From: Chloroflexi bacterium bin125
GTDB taxonomy: Bacteria; Chloroflexota; Dehalococcoidia; Bin125
NCBI GenBank assembly: GCA_002239025.1
Contig: MPNM01000002.1
Span: forward strand, 355,316-419,315
DNA length: 64,000 nucleotides
Direction: 5' to 3'
Shown here: in pieces, positions 8,315 to 17,833 of the stretch
How positions within the stretch are numbered: the first letter of the stretch is position 1
How the letters are laid out: each line of letters opens with the position of its first letter
Program-made: the position numbers and the translations under genes
Notes under the pieces: model-generated
Database searches by the model: none
Told to the model about the DNA's origin: nothing
What the model saw: only the letters and a program-made list of their open reading frames with translations

Positions 8315-9562
8315 TCACTCGATAGAAACCATCGCATTTTCCAGACCCTGTCCATTCGGACTTGCTTGCCCGTGAACATGCGCCGATACGAAATCTTCAG
8401 AGGCATGTTCGTAGGCTGCTTCGACGATCCGCTGAATCGCAGGTTTCATAATCTGAACTCGGGGAATGATCCCAGTGCCCCCCGGCTCTATGACTCCGGA
8501 ATCCACCAAGACGCTGCTGACTTCGCCGTGGAGGAGATTCAATTCGCGAAGGAAGTTTGTCAATCTCTCCATTTTTTCGCCGGGCCAGCGTCGAATCCAT
8601 TCCGACTGGCAACCAGCAAAGAGGCGAATGGTTGTGTAGTTGAGGGCCAGCGAGCCATGCCTCATCTCAGACAGCTGATCTGGCAATTTGCCGCCGCTAC
8701 TCAGTAACTCGATTTCTCTTCTGGCTGCTGGAAGATTGTGATCTGTCCATTCGATGCCCTGTTCCAGTAGCTTATCATAAGCAGCATCGGCGGCGATTAG
8801 CCTAGTTCGGCTGACTCGACCACCATAGCCGTGCTGAAGAGTCCGCAGACAGTCTGCCAGCTGGTTGAGCGCGAGGAGCTTTTCGCTCTCGAAGCGCACC
8901 CGTGAGTTGTCCTGGTCCACGAATGGACCGATCCAACTGCTCTTCTCCACAATCTCCATCGCCGCCCTGTTGTATGGGTCTCTGGTGTTGAACTTTGCTG
9001 TTGTGACAGGATCCATTTTCCTTTGTTGCGCCAGATCCGAGAACATTTGGCGGATGGCCGTGATGTCATCCTCAACGTAAATCGCGACGGGCATTTGGGA
9101 TCCTGCGAAGTCGTGGAGCCTTGTTTCTTCGACATCGGTCGATCTGAGAAAGTCTCGGATTGCCCTCCTTCTGTGTTGGCCATCTATCATGCGGAGTGCA
9201 GAGTGTGCTCCCTCCAAAAGCCTGAGTTCTCCCAGTTGCGGAAAGTCTGTCTCAGCCTGTGATTCACCCTCAACCGGATAAGGGTCAAAGGTCACGAAGG
9301 AAGACGGGATGCTCAGGGTGATTGGACCGAGTAACCACTCATCGTTACGTCGAATGTAGTCCAGGATTGCTTTCGCATGAGATGGCATAAAGCGCCTCTG
9401 GTGCTCCCGACTCACTTCTTCGCTGACTCCATCCGGCACTGCCTGATCAAACTGATGCATCCGAAGGACGGTGTGGAAGACATCCCGTCCGCCTTGTCTC
9501 ATCTTTTGGGCCGGAGCTTCGAGGACGTAGTTGGGTCGCCGGGCTGGTACCTCTGTAACCAT
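8315..9562 (-). CDS. DGQHR-domain protein, DndB-like
   Basis: A 415-residue protein with the hallmark motif MIDGQHRRRAI (DGQHR at residues 127-131) and the flanking pattern of DndB/DGQHR proteins (RMHQFDQAVP near the N-terminus, FSDLAQQRKMDP later). DndB is the transcriptional regulator of dnd phosphorothioation operons, and related DGQHR proteins occur in other defence islands. Here no dndACDE, dptFGH or restriction genes are nearby, so this is a solitary copy whose job is unknown. The sequence looks visibly lower in GC than its neighbours, consistent with horizontal acquisition. The ATG at 9562 follows AAGGTGA. Confidence 0.82.
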   Translation of the reverse strand: MVTEVPARRPNYVLEAPAQKMRQGGRDVFHTVLRMHQFDQAVPDGVSEEVSREHQRRFMPSHAKAILDYIRRNDEWLLGPITLSIPSSFVTFDPYPVEGESQAETDFPQLGELRLLEGAHSALRMIDGQHRRRAIRDFLRSTDVEETRLHDFAGSQMPVAIYVEDDITAIRQMFSDLAQQRKMDPVTTAKFNTRDPYNRAAMEIVEKSSWIGPFVDQDNSRVRFESEKLLALNQLADCLRTLQHGYGGRVSRTRLIAADAAYDKLLEQGIEWTDHNLPAARREIELLSSGGKLPDQLSEMRHGSLALNYTTIRLFAGCQSEWIRRWPGEKMERLTNFLRELNLLHGEVSSVLVDSGVIEPGGTGIIPRVQIMKPAIQRIVEAAYEHASEDFVSAHVHGQASPNGQGLENAMVSIE

Positions 9563-9712
9563 TGCTCACCTTCAAGTGTTGCCGTTTCGTTGAGCGTAAC
9601 ACTAAAATAGCACCAAACAGGATGGAGGTCATTCATTATGTCAAGTATGGCGTCACCGAGCCTCTGTGCACACCTCCCCGATCCTGCGTCATTCACAGGA
9701 GCAACGTTCCAG

Positions 9713-9952
9713 ATGAAAACCGGGCGGGAATGTTGGCGCTGCGCCTTCCGCAACCGGGGAATGCTGCGCCGCTCTATCATCACAAGTGCAGTGGTCGGGA
9801 CAATCCTTGTCGCGATCAACCAGGGAACGGTAATCGTCGCCGGAGAAGGAACCGCCGAGCTGGCTTGGAAGATTCCGTTGACGTATTGCGTACCGTTTCT
9901 CGTGGCGTCATGGGGCGCCTTGGGAAATGCCTACGTGCGCCGCTCTTCTTAG
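9713..9952 (+). CDS. nrtS: NrtS-type small membrane protein (nitrate/nitrite transporter family)
   Basis: A 79-residue protein matching the NrtS family: RRSIITSAVVGTILVAINQG forms the first membrane segment, followed by WKIPLTYCVPFLV and SWGALGN in the second. NrtS proteins were described as nitrate/nitrite transport components in cyanobacteria; many bacterial homologues have no proven role. I chose the ATG at 9713, 11 bases after AGGAG; an in-frame ATG at 9638 would add 25 residues that do not resemble the family. It is divergent from the DGQHR gene. CWRC near the N-terminus is a possible metal or redox pair, an unusual feature. Confidence 0.75.
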   Translation: MKTGRECWRCAFRNRGMLRRSIITSAVVGTILVAINQGTVIVAGEGTAELAWKIPLTYCVPFLVASWGALGNAYVRRSS

Positions 9953-10019
9953 TCTCGCTTCAATCTCCCGCCGCTTCCCAGTGTCATACCCGTAGCAAGC
10001 GTTGGAATGACCGAAGGAG

Positions 10020-11204
<1,185 letters not shown>

Positions 11205-11276
11205 AATGATGCTCCCGCCGCGATTAGCTCTTGCCGTCAGATTAACAGAGGTCAGTACTCGCAAAGAGTCCCAGTC

Positions 11277-11366
11277 CCCTCTCCCCGAGGGAGAGGGTTA
11301 GGGTGAGGGCCCTGTCGTAAGCGGCGAGGAATCCTCACCCCAGCCCTCTCCCAGAGGGAGAGGGAG
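11277..11366. repeat. Family C inverted repeat (CCCTCTCCC type)
   Basis: Arms 11277-11310 and 11333-11366 are near-perfect reverse complements (CCCTCTCCCCGAGGGAGAGG and the matching copy), each itself a hairpin, with a 22-bp spacer. It sits in the divergent gap between the acyl-CoA dehydrogenase and CoA-transferase genes and is likely a REP-type element rather than an operator. Confidence 0.7.
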
Positions 11367-11489
11367 TGAAAACTACGGGCGCTGATCGGGATTTGCGCCC
11401 ACGACACTGCAGAGAGGAGCGCGGCTTCCCCCTGCGAAGCCAGGTCTGGGTTGGAAGTCAACCTGCAACCCCGCACTACACTCGCATTC

Positions 11490-13871
11490 ATGCCCAATTC
11501 CTCACAGCCAGGCCCGCTCGCCAGTGTCCGAGTCATCGACCTCAGCGACGACCGAGCCATATACGCCGGAAAGCTCCTCGGAGACCTCGGCGCCGAAGTC
11601 ATCCGTATCGAGCCTCCCAACGGCGATCCCCTCCGACACCGAGGACCCTTCCACGACAACGACTCCTCACTCTGGCACGCCTACTTCGCCAGTTCTCGAA
11701 TGTTCGCCAGCCACGACTCAACGGCGATTGAGCAGCTTGCCGCATCAGCCGACATCATCCTCGACTGCGAGCGCCTACCCAATCCACAGTCGCTCTTGCA
11801 AGCCAATCCCAGCCTCGTCATCGTCGATGTCACCTCCTTTGGACGCTCCGGCCCGTGGAGCAGCTACCAGGCCCCAGGACTTGTGGCCGAAGCGTTGGCA
11901 GGCGTCGCCGCCACTTCAGGGGACAACGACACGCCGCCGCTCAAGCTCTTCGGCGACCAGTACGCCTTTGTCGGAGGCGCCTACGCCGCTATCGGAGCGC
12001 TGTCCGCTCTCAACCACGCCCGCGAGACGGGCCGGGGACAGATTGTCCGCCTGAGCACCCATGAGGCGCTTTGCACCATCCTCGAGCACGTCCTGATGTG
12101 GGCCTGGTACCACGAACACCTGCCCTTCGCCGAAGGACCGGTCTTGCCCCGCCAGGGCTCCCTGCACTGGTCCAGCGCCTACGTCGTGATGCAGGCGATC
12201 GGCGGATCAATCATGATTACGCCGACACCCGACTTCCAACGCCAGGTCGCCTGGCTGATTGAAGAAGGCGTCGGAATGGAGCTGCTCGACGAGCGCTTCA
12301 CCGATCCGGCCAATCTCGCCGAAATGGTCGAGCTGACCATGAACACCCTCCGAGACTGGGTCGCGACCAAGGAAGTCGAGCCGTTCTTCCATGAAGCCCA
12401 GGCCCGCCACCATCCCTACGGCTGGGTCATGACCACACCAGAAGTCGCCGGTAACCCCCAGCTCGAAGCTAGAGATTGGTGGACCGGTTACCCCGTCGGA
12501 GACACCTCCGTCACCGGCCCCGGAGCCCCATATCACTTCTCCGACACGCCATGGCGGGTCAGCGACCGCTCGCTGGTCCTGAGCGATGTCCCCGATCCCC
12601 TTTCTCCCCCCGCCACGCGGGGGGAGATGTCACGAAGTGACAGAGGGTGGTCCCCCACCAGCCCAACCACCGGACCCCTTGAAGGCATCCGCATCCTCGA
12701 CTTCACGCACGTCCTCGCTGGACCCTTCGCCACCCGCCTCCTCGCCGACATGGGCGCCGACGTCGTCAAGATCATGAGCTCCACACGGGCCGGACTCGCC
12801 GGCGGCACCGATCACCCGTATCACACCATGTGGAACCGCAACAAACGAGTCCTCCAGCTTGACCTCAGCCGCCCAGAAGCGCGCGAAATCGCGCGTGAGC
12901 TTGCGCTCCAGGCTGACATCGTGATCGACAACTTCTCCGTGGGCGTGCTCGACCGCTGGAACCTCGGCTACGACGCCGTCAGCCCCGACAATCCCGGCGT
13001 GATCTATGTCGGTATGTCCGGCATGGGTATCTCCGGACCCTGGGCTTCGTACGTTACCTACGCGCCCACGGTTCACGCGCTCGCCGGCCTCACATTGCTC
13101 ACCGGCGTGCCCGGACGCAACGACATCGGGATCGGCTTCAGCTACAACGATCACATGGCCGGATTGCATGGCGCCGTCGCCGTGCTCGCCGCCATCGAAG
13201 GCCGACGCCTGACCGGCAAAGGCCAACGCATCGATATGAGCCAGTTCGAGGTCGGCGTCAACTTCGGCGGTCCGGCCCTGCTCGATTGGTTCGCCAACCG
13301 CGTCGCCGCCGAACCGGTCGGCAACGATTCACCCTGGGAAGACTGGACCCCGCACGCCATCTATCCCTGCGCAGGCGACGACGCAGGAGACGATCAGTGG
13401 TGCGCCATCGCCGTCCTCACAGACGAGCAATGGCAGGCGTTATGTCGGCTTATGGACGCCGCAGACTGGCACAACGACGCCAAGCTGGCAACGGCGAAGG
13501 GCCGCAAGGCGCGTCAGGAATCCATCGACGCCCGAATCGCCAACTGGACCAGCAACCAGGACCGCTACGAGCTGATGGACCGCTGCCAGAAGGCCGGAGT
13601 CCCCGCAGGAGTCGTCCAGACCGGCCTCGACCTGACCGTCAATGATCCGCAACTCGCCCACGCCGAGATGTTCTTCAACTTCACCGACCCACATCCCGAC
13701 CTCGGCCCGCTCAAGGGAGACCGCCTCCCCCTCCAGTTCGAACAAACTCCCGCCAGCGTCTACAACCGCTCCGAGGTCTACGGAGAGTCGAACAGGTCGG
13801 TCGCCGCCGACTGGCTCGGCATGTCAGCCGATGAGGTCGCCCGCCTCGAGTCGGAAGGTGTCATGGAGTAG
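11490..13871 (+). CDS. Double-domain class III (CaiB/BaiF) CoA transferase
   Basis: A 793-residue protein made of two family III CoA-transferase domains, about residues 10-365 and 395-793. Both halves begin with the family strand (VRVIDLSDDRAIYAGKLLGD; IRILDFTHVLAGPFATRLL) and both keep an Asp at the catalytic position (FGDQYAF; YNDHMAG). These enzymes move CoA between acyl groups through a glutamyl or aspartyl thioester. The linker, about residues 372-389, is encoded by an intergenic-type palindromic element (12604-12656) read in frame. The ATG at 11490 is chosen; the reading frame upstream begins only with TTG. CoA donor and acceptor are unknown. Confidence 0.9.
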   Translation: MPNSSQPGPLASVRVIDLSDDRAIYAGKLLGDLGAEVIRIEPPNGDPLRHRGPFHDNDSSLWHAYFASSRMFASHDSTAIEQLAASADIILDCERLPNPQSLLQANPSLVIVDVTSFGRSGPWSSYQAPGLVAEALAGVAATSGDNDTPPLKLFGDQYAFVGGAYAAIGALSALNHARETGRGQIVRLSTHEALCTILEHVLMWAWYHEHLPFAEGPVLPRQGSLHWSSAYVVMQAIGGSIMITPTPDFQRQVAWLIEEGVGMELLDERFTDPANLAEMVELTMNTLRDWVATKEVEPFFHEAQARHHPYGWVMTTPEVAGNPQLEARDWWTGYPVGDTSVTGPGAPYHFSDTPWRVSDRSLVLSDVPDPLSPPATRGEMSRSDRGWSPTSPTTGPLEGIRILDFTHVLAGPFATRLLADMGADVVKIMSSTRAGLAGGTDHPYHTMWNRNKRVLQLDLSRPEAREIARELALQADIVIDNFSVGVLDRWNLGYDAVSPDNPGVIYVGMSGMGISGPWASYVTYAPTVHALAGLTLLTGVPGRNDIGIGFSYNDHMAGLHGAVAVLAAIEGRRLTGKGQRIDMSQFEVGVNFGGPALLDWFANRVAAEPVGNDSPWEDWTPHAIYPCAGDDAGDDQWCAIAVLTDEQWQALCRLMDAADWHNDAKLATAKGRKARQESIDARIANWTSNQDRYELMDRCQKAGVPAGVVQTGLDLTVNDPQLAHAEMFFNFTDPHPDLGPLKGDRLPLQFEQTPASVYNRSEVYGESNRSVAADWLGMSADEVARLESEGVME
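12604..12656 (+). repeat. Family A element inside a coding region (S type)
   Basis: The same sequence found between genes elsewhere (C-run, G-run, ATGTCACGAAGTGACAGAGG) lies in frame in the linker of the double CoA transferase and encodes approximately SPPATRGEMSRSDRGWSP. Confidence 0.85.
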
Positions 13872-13893
13872 TCGCAGCTCTTCAGCTCCCTCA

Positions 13894-15747
13894 CTATGCC
13901 GCTTGCTGCTCGCGGCACCACGCGTTTCCAGGATGCTCCGCGCAGTACTTCACCAGCAGTGGAGCGCACTCGCCTGGGACTGGCTCAGTCGATTCCGGGC
14001 TAATCAATTCAATGCATCGCTCTTGAGAAACCGATTCCAAGTCAGCCTTGATCGATGTGTTGCTCGTCCACGTGCTCTCAGAATCATCCGCAACATTCTC
14101 GTCGTCGGATTCTGGTTCACATCCCGCATGCTGCGGATTCTCTGCGCAATATTGCTGCTGTAACAACTGACAACTCTCGGTGATCATTGCGAGCCCGCCA
14201 ATCGCCGAAATGCAACGAAGCTCTGCGCTGGTGTACCGCGAAGCTGACGTCTCTTCCTGCTCATCCTCCTCATCGTCATCCGAACCAAACTCCTGACGGC
14301 ACCACCAGTTATCCATGTGAGCCGCGCAGTACGTGCGCAATATCTCCGTGCACTCTTCGCCAATCATCGACGGAGACTCTGGTTGGATTGACTCAATGCA
14401 CTGAAGCTCAACTGATGTGTACTCCTCAGATGGTGAACCGTTCGCAGCCTCTTCATCGTCACCCTCTTCGTCGCCACCGTCTGCATCCTCATCCGAACCA
14501 AACTCCTGACGGCACCACCAGTTATCCATGTGGGCCACGCAGTACGCGCGCAAAATCTTCGTGCACTCTTCGCCAATCATCGACGGAGACTCCGGCTGGA
14601 TTGACGCAATGCACTGAAGCTCAACCGATGTGCGTTCCTCAAATGGTGAGCCGCTCGCCGCTTCTTCATCGTCACCCTCTTCATCGTCGCCGTCCTCATC
14701 GTCACTACCGTCGTTGTCTTCGTCCTCGCCCTCTTTGGCTTCTTCGCCAGCACACCAAATGTGCGACGGATGCTCGGCACAATAGGTCGTTAGCGTCGGC
14801 GCGCAGCCGTCGGGCAGGATGGACGAGTCCCCACCAATCGCAATGATTCCCAAGCAACGATCAATGCCTTCTTCCGCCCCGGTTTGGCTCCCGCCTGGGT
14901 CGGATGACGATGCTTCCTGCTGCTGCTGCTCCTCCTCCCTCGGATGATGGAGCCGGCAATATGCGAAATCGTGGTGGTCGACGCAGTACAGAGTCAGGAA
15001 GTTGGCGCAGGTGTCACTGGTCATGGCATCGATGTTGAACGCAACCTCGGCCAGACAGCTTGCGACAGTTTCATTCTCGGTTGTCGCGCCCGAGTTCAGA
15101 CGGCTGGCGATGCTGACGTCATCTTCCAGTGTCGCCTCCTCCTCCATCTGATCGTCGGTGGCCCAGACCCTGGTGAACCTGACCGGCGTGCCATATTGCC
15201 AACGATGGTGGGTGATCCGCTCCGACCAAAATCGGCGCTCGCCGAGTAATGCCGCCCCATACGCTTCTACCTCGCTATTCGGCAACTGCCTAGCGTCCAA
15301 CTTCGGTTCAATCGCGAATTCGATTCGACTGTCCTGCGGGTTGCGCCGAGCGACGATGCGCGCCTCGACACCGAGCGTCCCTTGAGGCACAGCAAGGTCA
15401 CTGAAATCCTTGGAGTCGTGGTACGGCGCTTGCAACAGGAACGAGGGCCAGCCGCGAAGCCAACGATGATGTTCCACCACTCTGGGGAAGAACCGTCGCT
15501 CCTCAAGATGCAGCAATCGTGGCTTGCCCTCGGCGTCAATCCGTTGGATCCCAAACTCCACCCGGCCGTCTGGATTCAATCGGGCCGCGACCCGGACCAC
15601 GAACTCCTCACTAACCTGCGCGTTCGTCTCCTCTGGCGAAAGCGCCATCGCCGCGGCCCCGACCACCACGCTCAGCAATCCCAGCAGGATCGTCCGCGAC
15701 CATCCGCCAGTCACATCCAGAATCGAGATTGCGCAACTCCCTGCCAC
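13894..15747 (-). CDS. Secreted acidic protein with six four-cysteine repeats
   Basis: A 617-residue exported protein of unknown function. Residues 1-44 look like a signal peptide (ILLGLLSVVVGAAAMALS). Residues 48-200 hold two copies of a beta-rich domain with R-x-E-F, a later R-R-F-F/W and H-H-R-W, a pattern I associate with Chloroflexota secreted proteins. Six repeats follow, each with C-x(12-15)-C-x(3)-L-x(2)-YC-x(6)-C, mostly ending WC, separated by very acidic Asp/Glu linkers. Two of them belong to a 213-bp tandem duplication. The start is a GTG at 15747; a second GTG at 15714 is possible. Disulphide-bonded, perhaps calcium-binding through the acidic linkers, but that is inference. Confidence 0.75.
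   Translation of the reverse strand: MAGSCAISILDVTGGWSRTILLGLLSVVVGAAAMALSPEETNAQVSEEFVVRVAARLNPDGRVEFGIQRIDAEGKPRLLHLEERRFFPRVVEHHRWLRGWPSFLLQAPYHDSKDFSDLAVPQGTLGVEARIVARRNPQDSRIEFAIEPKLDARQLPNSEVEAYGAALLGERRFWSERITHHRWQYGTPVRFTRVWATDDQMEEEATLEDDVSIASRLNSGATTENETVASCLAEVAFNIDAMTSDTCANFLTLYCVDHHDFAYCRLHHPREEEQQQQEASSSDPGGSQTGAEEGIDRCLGIIAIGGDSSILPDGCAPTLTTYCAEHPSHIWCAGEEAKEGEDEDNDGSDDEDGDDEEGDDEEAASGSPFEERTSVELQCIASIQPESPSMIGEECTKILRAYCVAHMDNWWCRQEFGSDEDADGGDEEGDDEEAANGSPSEEYTSVELQCIESIQPESPSMIGEECTEILRTYCAAHMDNWWCRQEFGSDDDEEDEQEETSASRYTSAELRCISAIGGLAMITESCQLLQQQYCAENPQHAGCEPESDDENVADDSESTWTSNTSIKADLESVSQERCIELISPESTEPVPGECAPLLVKYCAEHPGNAWCREQQAA
14280..14705. repeat. Tandem 213-bp duplication within the Cys-repeat gene
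   Basis: The units 14280-14492 and 14493-14705 are near-identical over most of their length and encode 71 residues each (one cysteine module plus its acidic linker). The period is a multiple of three, so copy number can change without loss of frame. Confidence 0.8.
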
Positions 15748-15940
15748 CGCAGTGTGACAATCTTAGGGACGATTGCGAAGGGTGTGTTAGGGAATCGCAG
15801 CCAGTTTGAGAATCTAGTCAGACAGGAGCCCTCCGCGGCATCGCTCGCATGTGGCCGCCGCAGGCAATCTCACTCACTCAGGGGCTTGGCACTGTATCTG
15901 GAACTGGCCCTCAACCGACGCGATACTCCAGGCAGATACT

Positions 15941-16002
15941 GGAATGTCGGCTCGTGTGAAGTATGCCCTCAAGGGCAGCGTCTCACACGGAGCCGACATT
16001 CC
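15941..16002. terminator. Large nested hairpin after the ThDP-enzyme gene
   Basis: GGAATGTCGGCTCGTGTGA (15941-15959) pairs with 15983-16002 with one bulged G, and TGCCC/GGGCA (15964-15977) forms a second hairpin in the loop. It lies 22 bp downstream of the ThDP-enzyme stop on the minus strand, a terminator-like position, although no T-run follows. Confidence 0.55.
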
Positions 16003-16024
16003 CCAGCCACCGGTGACGTTGGGT

Positions 16025-17671
16025 CTACCGATGCACCGAGTAGTCGATCTCCTTTGACGTGATCACCTCGATCAACGCCGCCTGACCGTTCTCGGTTGCC
16101 TGGATGCCTCGCTTGAACGCCGCGTTCAGGTCCTCGGGCGACTCCACGCGCTCGCCGTAACCGCCGAAGGCTTTGGCCATGTCGGCGTAGTGACCCGAGA
16201 TGTCCGTCGCCCGGTACTTCTCCGTCGCCGTCTGCATGATCGGCAGCTCGATCGCCATCGAGAAGTTGTTCAGCAGCACGCTCAGGATCGGAATGTTCTC
16301 GCGCACGGCAGTCTCGAAGTCCATGCCGGTCATACCGATCGCCGCGTCGCCCCAGACGTTGAGGCAGGTCTTCTCCGGCGCGGAGACCTTCGCGCCCATC
16401 GCATACCCAAGCCCGGTGCCGAGCTGCGTCGTCTTGCCCCAGCCGATGTAGCTCAGCGGCGTCGTCGAGTTCCAGAACGGCGACATCTGGTCACGCGGCG
16501 ATCCCGCGTCATGCGTCGCCACGACGTTATCGATCCCCACCGTCTCGTCCAGCGTCGCGTGCAGATCCTTAAGCGCCCGGTACGGGTTGATCGGCGCGTC
16601 GTTCGAGTCGCTCTTGTGCGACCACTGGGCGCGCCAGTCGCCGTTGATCTGCGCAATCCTGGCCGCAATCGCATCAGCCCGACCGCGAGGCCCGGCGATC
16701 AGTTCGCGCGCCTCGGCAATGATCGCGTCCAGCACCAGCGCCGCGTCGCCGACCACGCCCTCCGAGATCTCGACCTCGTTGTTGAAGTCCTCGGGGTCGA
16801 GCGTCGCGTGGATGTAGTACGGACCCTTCGGCATCTGCAGGCCGAAGCCCGTCTTGGCGAACGAGCAGCCAATCCCAAACACCACATCAGCGTCCTGGAG
16901 GAACTCATGCACGGCGCGCGGGAAGGCGCGACCGCCTGAGCCCAACGAAAGCGGATGCGTCTCGGGGAACGCGCTCTTGCCCTGCAGCGATGTCGTCACC
17001 GGCGCCTCAAGTAGTTCGGCCAACTCCCGTAGCTGGTCCCAGGCCTTGGCGTAGTGAACGCCCTGGCCGGCGTAGATCACCGGTCGTTCAGCGTTGACCA
17101 GCGATTGCGCGGCTCTGCGAGCATCCGCCGGATCCGGGCCGGTGCGATGCGCCGGCGTTGGCGTGTAGTTGATCGGCTCTTCGATGTCCGCGCCCCAGAT
17201 GTCGCCGGGAATCTCCAACACCACCGGTCGCTGCCGGCCGTTCTTGGCGTGCGTGAACGCGCGACGCATCGCGTTCGACAGATCATTGGGGTCGGTCAGT
17301 TGCTCGGTCCACTTACTTACGTGCTGGAAGTTGACCAGCCCGGAGAAGTTCGGCGCGACATTCGTCTGCGACCGCGCGTAACCGCCGGGAATCGCGACCA
17401 GCGGCGCCGACTCGCTCCAGGCCTGAGCCAGACCGCCAAACGAGTTCTCTGAACCGGGGCCGTTCTGCGTCAGATACACAGCCACCTGGTCGCCCGAGTT
17501 CATCCGTGCAAACGCGTCGGCAATGTGAATCGCCGTGCGTTCCTGCCGCACCACAATCGTGCGGATATCGGCCTGCGCCGCCGCCTCAAAGATCGGATTG
17601 ACGGGATAGCCGACAACAAACTCGACCCCTTCCCGCTTCAACATCTCAGCAATCGCGTTGGCAGTCTTCAT
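16025..17671 (-). CDS. ThDP-dependent enzyme of the acetolactate synthase superfamily
   Basis: A 548-residue thiamine-diphosphate enzyme with the usual three domains: PYR (residues 1-165, with catalytic Glu44 in RQERTAIH), a central domain (about 190-330) and the PP domain with the cofactor motif GDAAIGM...LLNN at about residues 425-455. The family includes acetolactate synthase, sulfoacetaldehyde acetyltransferase, oxalyl-CoA decarboxylase and glyoxylate carboligase; the residues here do not decide among them. AGGAGCTAACGA precedes the ATG. The amidase gene lies upstream on the same strand, separated by a repeat pair. Confidence 0.88.
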   Translation of the reverse strand: MKTANAIAEMLKREGVEFVVGYPVNPIFEAAAQADIRTIVVRQERTAIHIADAFARMNSGDQVAVYLTQNGPGSENSFGGLAQAWSESAPLVAIPGGYARSQTNVAPNFSGLVNFQHVSKWTEQLTDPNDLSNAMRRAFTHAKNGRQRPVVLEIPGDIWGADIEEPINYTPTPAHRTGPDPADARRAAQSLVNAERPVIYAGQGVHYAKAWDQLRELAELLEAPVTTSLQGKSAFPETHPLSLGSGGRAFPRAVHEFLQDADVVFGIGCSFAKTGFGLQMPKGPYYIHATLDPEDFNNEVEISEGVVGDAALVLDAIIAEARELIAGPRGRADAIAARIAQINGDWRAQWSHKSDSNDAPINPYRALKDLHATLDETVGIDNVVATHDAGSPRDQMSPFWNSTTPLSYIGWGKTTQLGTGLGYAMGAKVSAPEKTCLNVWGDAAIGMTGMDFETAVRENIPILSVLLNNFSMAIELPIMQTATEKYRATDISGHYADMAKAFGGYGERVESPEDLNAAFKRGIQATENGQAALIEVITSKEIDYSVHR

Positions 17672-17695
17672 TCGTTAGCTCCTTCATTCTCAACG

Positions 17696-17833
17696 CTCCC
17701 CCCTTGGGGGAGCTGGCGCGAAGCGACTGAGGGGGCCGCTCGCAGTGATACGTTTCGTGTGCTCGGGGCGGACCCTCCGCCCTTCGGGGCATCCCCGCAT
17801 CGAGTACGGGACACCTCCCCCAGAGGGGGAGGT
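17696..17833. repeat. Family A composite (inverted pair)
   Basis: A forward S-type arm (GCGCGAAGCGACTGAGGGGG) followed by a reversed arm ending in ACCTCCCCCAGAGGGGGAGG. It fills the gap between the amidase and ThDP-enzyme genes and abuts the amidase stop codon. Confidence 0.75.

Noticed and set aside
8315..9562. Complete dnd/phosphorothioation defence system
   Set aside because: Only a DndB-like protein is present; no DndA cysteine desulfurase, DndC, DndD, DndE or restriction genes flank it within the window.
9638..9712. Earlier start for the NrtS-like gene
   Set aside because: The 25 extra residues are not like the family, and AGGAG is correctly placed for the ATG at 9713.
14280..14705. 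CRISPR-like tandem repeat
   Set aside because: Only two units of 213 bp, in frame, both coding for the cysteine module; no spacers.
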